A DNA stretch of 64,000 bases, from contig JASGFY010000001.1 of the NCBI GenBank assembly GCA_047605265.1, positions 1 to 64,000 on the forward strand. The letters run 5' to 3'. This document shows, one piece after another, positions 59,764 through 64,000 of the stretch; positions within the stretch are counted from its first letter, which is position 1; each line of letters opens with the position of its first letter. Below the pieces are notes generated by a model. That model did not search any database. It worked only from the letters and a program-made list of their open reading frames with translations, and was not told the origin of the DNA. This DNA is from Solimonas sp047605265 (lineage in GTDB: Bacteria; Pseudomonadota; Gammaproteobacteria; Nevskiales; Nevskiaceae). The position numbers and the translations under genes were made by a program.

Positions 59764-61122
59764 ATGCCGTCGTCCGCCACCGATACGATCGTTGCGATCG
59801 CCACCGCTCCCGGACGTGGCGGCGTCGGCATCGTGCGGCTGTCCGGTCCAGACGCGGAGGCGATCGCGCGGATCCTGAGCGGGCGGGCCCTGCCGGCGCC
59901 GCGGACCGCCGCGCTGCGCCGCTTCCGTGGCGCCGACGGCACAGCGATCGACAGCGGTCTCGTGCTGCACTTTCCGACGCCGCACTCGTTCACCGGCGAA
60001 GACGTCGTCGAACTGCAGACGCACGGCAGCCCGGTGGCGCTGAATTCGCTCGTCGCGGCCGCCTGTGCGGCGGGCGCGCGGCCGGCGCGGCCCGGCGAAT
60101 TCTCCGAGCGCGCGTTTCTCAACGACCGCATCGATCTGGCACAGGCGGAAGCGATCGCCGATCTGATCGACGCGACGACCGTCGAGGCGGCGCGCGCCGC
60201 ACAGCGCTCGCTTGACGGCGAGTTGTCGCAGCGCGTGCAGGCGATCGCCGCACAACTCGTCGAACTGCGCATGCTCGTGGAAGGCGCGCTCGATTTCTCC
60301 GACGAAGACATTGATTGGCTCGCGGATTGCAGCCTGCCAACGAAGCTGAAAGCCGCGGCGACGGCGCTCGCTGCCCTGCTCGCCCAGGCCGCGCAGGGGC
60401 GGCGCCTGCGTGAGGGCTATACCGTGGCGCTGACCGGCCGGCCGAACGTCGGTAAGTCGACCCTGCTCAATCGCCTCGCCGGTGCCGACGTCGCGATCGT
60501 CACCGACGTCGCCGGCACGACGCGTGACGTGCTGCGCGAAAACATCGATCTCGGCGGCCTGCCGGTGACACTGGTCGATACCGCCGGTCTGCGCGAATCC
60601 GACGATCTTGTCGAGCGCGAAGGCATCCGCCGCGCGCGGCGCGCCCTCGAACAGGCCGAACTGGCCTTGTTCGTCGTCGATGCGCGCCACGGCCTCACCG
60701 GCGAGGACCGCGAACTGATCGCGACGCTGCCCCGCGGCTTGCCGCTGCTCGTCGTCCGCAACAAGAGCGATCTCGCCGGCATCGACGCCGGCCGCGAACA
60801 CGGCGAGCGCGATGCCGGGCTCTACCTGTCGGCGGCGACCGGCGAGGGCATCGACCGGCTGATCGACGAGCTGCAGCGGCGTGCCGGTCTGCAGGCCGGC
60901 AGCGAAGGCGTGTTCTCGGCGCGCGGCCGCCACGTCGATGCGATGCGCCGCGCGCAAGGCCATTTGCGACAGGCCGCCGAACGCCTGCGTGAACGCACGA
61001 TGCCCGAGCTCGCGGCGGAGGAGCTGCGGCTCGCGCACGAAGCGCTCGGCGAAATCACCGGCCGCTTCACGACCGAGGATCTGCTCGGCCGCATCTTCGC
61101 CAGTTTCTGCATCGGCAAATGA
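59764..61122 (+). CDS. mnmE: tRNA modification GTPase MnmE
   Basis: 452 aa. N-terminal folate-binding domain (IATAPGRGGVGIVRLSG), G domain with GRPNVGKSTLLN, DTAGLRES, and NKSD, and the conserved C-terminal CIGK (Cys449). With MnmG it makes the cmnm5 wobble uridine. It follows yidC by 78 bp in the same direction. Confidence 0.98.
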   Translation: MPSSATDTIVAIATAPGRGGVGIVRLSGPDAEAIARILSGRALPAPRTAALRRFRGADGTAIDSGLVLHFPTPHSFTGEDVVELQTHGSPVALNSLVAAACAAGARPARPGEFSERAFLNDRIDLAQAEAIADLIDATTVEAARAAQRSLDGELSQRVQAIAAQLVELRMLVEGALDFSDEDIDWLADCSLPTKLKAAATALAALLAQAAQGRRLREGYTVALTGRPNVGKSTLLNRLAGADVAIVTDVAGTTRDVLRENIDLGGLPVTLVDTAGLRESDDLVEREGIRRARRALEQAELALFVVDARHGLTGEDRELIATLPRGLPLLVVRNKSDLAGIDAGREHGERDAGLYLSAATGEGIDRLIDELQRRAGLQAGSEGVFSARGRHVDAMRRAQGHLRQAAERLRERTMPELAAEELRLAHEALGEITGRFTTEDLLGRIFASFCIGK

Positions 61123-61252
61123 TGCCGTTGGCGCGGCGCGCCGGCTGACATCGTGTGGGGATCGGCCTGACGCGCGTCGCGGCGAAGTCGACTCGACGCC
61201 GTGTCGCCGGCGGCGCATAACGATTCCCGGGGCGATGGTCTCGGGGGGTTAC

Positions 61253-61615
61253 ATGAAAATCCTGCTCGCAATCGTGGCGCTGGGGCTGCCGGCCGCGGCG
61301 CCGGCCATGAGCGGCGCCGAATACCTGCAACACTGTCAGCAACGCACGACCTACGACCAGGCGCTTTGCCTGGGCTATCTCGATGCGCTGCTCGAAGGCC
61401 GCACGCGCGGCGCCGAAGTCGCTTCGCTGGTGCCGGTGGCGATGCCCGCGTCCGATCCGTACTGCCTGCCCGACGGCGCGACGATCCAGCAGATTCGCAC
61501 GACCGTCGTCGCCGGGCTGCTGCGCGTGTCGGCGGCGCAGCGCCAGATCGAGGCGCGCGCGCTGATCACCGATCTGCTGCGGCGCGCCTATCCACTGCAG
61601 GCCTGCCCGCGCTGA
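61253..61615 (+). CDS. Rap1a/Tai-like exported protein
   Basis: 120 aa. A signal peptide ending APAMS, then a domain with four Cys (HCQQ; LCLGYLDALLEG; YCLPDGATIQQIRTTVVAGLL; QACPR) matching the Rap1a/Tai immunity-domain pattern (C...CxGYxxG...FCxPxG). Members neutralise amidase toxins of type VI systems, but many are stand-alone and of unknown role. No T6SS gene or effector is in the window. ATG 61253, with a GGGGGG tract before it. Confidence 0.65.
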   Translation: MKILLAIVALGLPAAAPAMSGAEYLQHCQQRTTYDQALCLGYLDALLEGRTRGAEVASLVPVAMPASDPYCLPDGATIQQIRTTVVAGLLRVSAAQRQIEARALITDLLRRAYPLQACPR

Positions 61616-61694
61616 GGCGGTGTCTCGCGGCGTTTCGCTTGTCGCGGGCGGCGGGTCCGTATAGCTTCGGGCGCCGTTCCGAAACGCGACCGCC

Positions 61695-62162
61695 ATGTCC
61701 GATCACGCCGCGCCGTCCGATGCCGTCCTGACGCCGCCTGCCCTCACCGCCTTCCTGCACGAGCAGATTCCGCTGACCGCGGCGATGGCGCTGCGCGTGA
61801 CGCAGGCCGAGGCCCGGCACCTGCGCATCGTCGCGCCGCTGGCGCCGAACCGCAATCCGCATGGCACGGTGTTCGGCGGCAGCCTCGCCACGCTCGGCAT
61901 CGTCGCCGGCTGGACGCTGTTGTATCGCGCCCTGAGCGCGGCGCGACTGCCGGCGTCGCTGGTCATCCAGCACTACGATTGCGACTACCTGGCGCCCGCC
62001 GACCGCGAGTTCACCGCCGCCGCGCACTTGCCCGACGACTGGCCGCGTTTCATCCAGACCCTGCGCACGAAACAGCGCGCGCGCTGCGACGTCGCGGTGC
62101 AGCTGTCGTGCGATGATCGCGTCGTCCTCACCGCCACGGCCCGCTACGCAGCCCGATCATGA
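61695..62162 (+). CDS. YiiD-C-type thioesterase
   Basis: 155 aa. Hot-dog fold: PLAPNRNPHGTVFGGSLATLGIVAGWTLLYRAL and LVIQHYDCDYLAPADREFTA match the YiiD C-terminal (FcoT-like) thioesterase family. It probably cleaves an acyl thioester in the cytosol. Its TGA overlaps the ATG of the NUDIX gene (ATGA), so the two are co-translated. Confidence 0.8.
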   Translation: MSDHAAPSDAVLTPPALTAFLHEQIPLTAAMALRVTQAEARHLRIVAPLAPNRNPHGTVFGGSLATLGIVAGWTLLYRALSAARLPASLVIQHYDCDYLAPADREFTAAAHLPDDWPRFIQTLRTKQRARCDVAVQLSCDDRVVLTATARYAARS

Positions 62163-62683
62163 GCACGCTTTACCAGTTCTGCCCGCGCTGCGCGGCGCCG
62201 CTGCAGACGCAGGCGCACGGCGGCTTCGACCGCCGCGTCTGCGGCAACGACGGCTGTGGCTTCGTCTTCTGGGACAACCCGACGCCGGTCGTCGCCGCCG
62301 TCGTCGAACACGAAGGTCAGCTGTTGCTCGCGCGCAATGTCGCCTGGCCCGCGGGCTCGTTCGCGCTGATCACCGGCTTTCTCGAAAAGAACGAACTGCC
62401 GGCCGACGCCGTGCAGCGCGAAGTCGAGGAAGAGGTCGGGCTCAAGCCGCTGGGCGCCCGTTTCATCGGCCACTACGGCTTCGAGCGGATGAACCAGCTG
62501 ATCATTGCCTTCCACGTGCCGGCTGAGGGCACGGTGACGCTCAACGAAGAGCTCGCCGAATGGAAGCATGTGCCGTTCGCCGAGGCCGAATACTGGCCGG
62601 CGGCGACCGGCCTCGCGCTGCGCGACTGGCTGCGCGGCCGCGGCTACGCGCCGGCCGAGCGTCCGTTCGCGCGGCCGAAATGA
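62159..62683 (+). CDS. NUDIX hydrolase with zinc ribbon
   Basis: 174 aa. An N-terminal Cys4 ribbon (CPRCAAPL ... CGNDGCGF) precedes the NUDIX box GFLEKNELPADAVQREVEEEVGL (Gx5Ex7REUxEExGU complete). The type resembles NudC/NADH pyrophosphatase-like or ADP-ribose hydrolases with a ribbon, but it is too short for full NudC. The substrate is unknown. Overlaps the thioesterase gene by four bases. Confidence 0.85.
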   Translation: MSTLYQFCPRCAAPLQTQAHGGFDRRVCGNDGCGFVFWDNPTPVVAAVVEHEGQLLLARNVAWPAGSFALITGFLEKNELPADAVQREVEEEVGLKPLGARFIGHYGFERMNQLIIAFHVPAEGTVTLNEELAEWKHVPFAEAEYWPAATGLALRDWLRGRGYAPAERPFARPK

Positions 62684-62689
62684 AACGGA

Positions 62690-63259
62690 TCAGCGCCGGC
62701 CGGCGATTCCGTCGGCAATTTCGATCGACGCGACGATCTCGCGGAATTCGTCCTCGACGTAGTACTGCGGATCGTTGCTGCTCGACAGGCCGATGCTGAA
62801 TGCGCGGCAGTCGGCGAAGACGATGTAGCCGCGCGTCAGCACCGGCATTTCGACCGGCTCGCCGTCGATCACCGTGCGCAGCGTGAAGCGGCCGCGGATC
62901 AGCGTCGCGCGGCAGCCGCCGACGCAGGCCCGCGACGAGGCGTCGAGCAGCTCGAAATCGCGATAGGTGCGGCACAGCTGCTCGAGCTGCGCTTCGAGCA
63001 GCATCGGCGCGAGCGCGGAATTCGGCCGGATCAGCGGCCGGACGACGACTTGCAGGGTCGGACGCACGTGGCGGCGGTTGGCCTGCTTGCCCATCGCGCA
63101 ACAGAACGGCAGATTCGTGCGCTGCAGCCATTTGAGTTCGTCGCCGGCCGCGTTTTTCCAGCGCGCGAGCGGCGACCAGGCGCCGGGAACAAAGCTCCAC
63201 GAGGCCGGCTTGCGCAGCCGGAAGCCCAGGGCGTTCGCCTCGAACAGATCGGACTCCAT
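62690..63259 (-). CDS. Uncharacterised protein, possibly DcrB/PsbP-like
   Basis: 189 aa. No family is certain. The start ALGFRLRKPASWSFVPG and the end EFREIVASIEIADGI are reminiscent of the PsbP/DcrB fold (RLRYPxGWx ... FxxIxxSI), but there is no signal peptide, and three Cys in the middle (CRTY; ACVGGCRA) are not typical. ATG 63259. Convergent with the NUDIX gene, tail to tail at 6 bp. Confidence 0.5.
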   Translation of the reverse strand: MESDLFEANALGFRLRKPASWSFVPGAWSPLARWKNAAGDELKWLQRTNLPFCCAMGKQANRRHVRPTLQVVVRPLIRPNSALAPMLLEAQLEQLCRTYRDFELLDASSRACVGGCRATLIRGRFTLRTVIDGEPVEMPVLTRGYIVFADCRAFSIGLSSSNDPQYYVEDEFREIVASIEIADGIAGRR

Positions 63260-63305
63260 GTCCAGACCCTAGCAAGGCGCGCGCCAGCGCGCATCCGCGC
63301 GTCGC

Positions 63306-64000
63306 TCAGGCGATGCCGGCCTTCGCGAGCTCGTCGAGCACGAGCGTGCGTGCGACGCGGTTCCCGAGGCCCTGCGGCGCGTCGAGCCCGAGCCGCCGCA
63401 GATAAGGCTGTTGCGCGGCGCCGGGCCGGCGACGGTCGAGCAGACATTGCGCGAGCAGTTTCCACTTCGGCGTGGCGGCGGCGCGCGTGCGGACGCGCCC
63501 GAGGACGGGCAGCAGCGTCTGCTCGGTGGCGTCGAAGTCGCAGCCGAGCGGAAACAGCGGCAGCACGGCCGCGCTGCGCTGCGGCGCGAGCTTTGCCTCG
63601 AGCGCCTGCGGCAGGTTGTTCCGCTGCGCCTCGGGAATCTGCCAGCCGGCCTCGATCTTCCCCGCCTTGCGCGCCTGCGCGAGCAGACCGGGTTGGAAGC
63701 GCGAGTCGGCGATGCCGATCAACAACTGGGCGATCTCGCGGTCGGTCTTCGAGCGCAGGTCGGCGATGCCGTACTCGGTGACGACGATGTCGCGCAGGTG
63801 GCGCGGGATCGTCGCGTGGCCGTAGTTGAACAGGACGTTGCTCGCCGTCCGGCCGCCGCTCTCGCGGGTCGCGCGCAGCATCAGGATCGAGCGGCCGGTC
63901 TCGAGCTGGTGCGCCTGCGCGACGAAGTTGTACTGGCCGCCGACGCCGGACACCACGCGGCCGTCGTCGAGCGCATCCGACACGAAGTTGCCGTTCAGCG
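63306..64000 (-). CDS. Acetyl-CoA hydrolase/transferase, C-terminal part
   Basis: Partial; the gene continues beyond 64000 on the minus strand. The visible residues carry the acetyl-CoA hydrolase/transferase C-terminal pattern: GGQYNFVAQAHQLETGRSILML and NVLFNYGHATIPRHLRDIVVTEYGIADLRSKTD, which includes the conserved Gly-Gly and EYGIADL segments. The enzyme moves CoA between acyl groups or hydrolyses acyl-CoA. The catalytic Glu lies outside the window. The rest of the gene decides the exact subfamily. Confidence 0.85.
   Translation of the reverse strand, partial: LNGNFVSDALDDGRVVSGVGGQYNFVAQAHQLETGRSILMLRATRESGGRTASNVLFNYGHATIPRHLRDIVVTEYGIADLRSKTDREIAQLLIGIADSRFQPGLLAQARKAGKIEAGWQIPEAQRNNLPQALEAKLAPQRSAAVLPLFPLGCDFDATEQTLLPVLGRVRTRAAATPKWKLLAQCLLDRRRPGAAQQPYLRRLGLDAPQGLGNRVARTLVLDELAKAGIA

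Noticed and set aside
1..64000. CRISPR arrays, tRNA, rRNA genes, prophage or insertion-sequence transposases
   Set aside because: No regularly spaced repeats, no tRNA-like cloverleaf or rRNA stretches, and no transposase or phage structural motifs were seen.

Overview
The window is GC-rich (clearly above 60 percent outside a few islands) and carries the chromosomal replication-origin block of a gammaproteobacterium. Markers are rpmH-rnpA-yidD-yidC-mnmE on one side and dnaA-dnaN-recF-gyrB on the other, plus pilMNOPQ-aroK-aroB-dgt with gltB-gltD nearby. That order, the class III-like proteobacterial gyrB and the GC content fit a Nevskiales/Xanthomonadales-type or Pseudomonas-related gammaproteobacterium. 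This taxonomic call is an inference from gene order; I cannot name a genus.

Layout. (a) 1-8.6 kb: end of purK, a DegV protein, a XRE regulator, an unusual ABC-ATPase/dual-specificity-phosphatase fusion, a PlsC-type acyltransferase, hemE-pyrF, an exported metallo-beta-lactamase-fold enzyme, an orphan modA with a ModE-type operator, and a porin remnant. (b) 8.6-14.4 kb: FMN reductase, hrpA, and a DUF445 membrane protein. (c) 14.5-17.5 kb: a lower-GC accessory island. It holds a run of integron gene cassettes with three attC sites and no integrase (a CALIN), including a FosX-type fosfomycin-resistance gene, followed by a vapBC module between two copies of the 3' end of a lysR gene. (d) 17.5-30.2 kb: lysR, an MFS exporter, a large DUF748 envelope protein, an AraC regulator, an ethanolamine set (eutB-eutC-permease), yceH and a PAP2 phosphatase. 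(e) 30.3-42.5 kb: gltB-gltD, a Phd/PIN module with a degenerate active site, a YXWGXW protein, a second vapBC-type module lying between a diverged remnant of the dgt 3' end and the intact dgt, then aroB-aroK. (f) 42.5-50.7 kb: the type IV pilus operon pilMNOPQ divergent from the PBP1A gene. (g) 50.7-61.1 kb: origin region with gyrB, recF (two perfect parS sites inside it), dnaN, an AT-rich oriC candidate, dnaA, rpmH, rnpA, yidD, yidC, mnmE. (h) 61.1-64 kb: a Rap1a/Tai-like secreted protein, a thioesterase, a NUDIX hydrolase, an unknown protein and the end of an acetyl-CoA hydrolase/transferase.

How it works together. Most genes are core: replication initiation and segregation, glutamate synthesis, shikimate and haem/pyrimidine steps, type IV pilus assembly, membrane-protein insertion. 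The accessory material is concentrated in two places. At both, a toxin-antitoxin module sits between an intact host gene and a diverged second copy of that gene's 3' end, which suggests the same mode of acquisition twice. A palindromic dispersed repeat (about 90-125 bp, motif CGTCATTGCGAGGA) occurs three times in full and once as a core.

The items most worth following are the integrase-less cassette array with FosX, the twin 3'-end duplications with toxin-antitoxin modules, the parS sites inside recF, the ABC-phosphatase fusion, and the heptamer tandem repeat inside hrpA.
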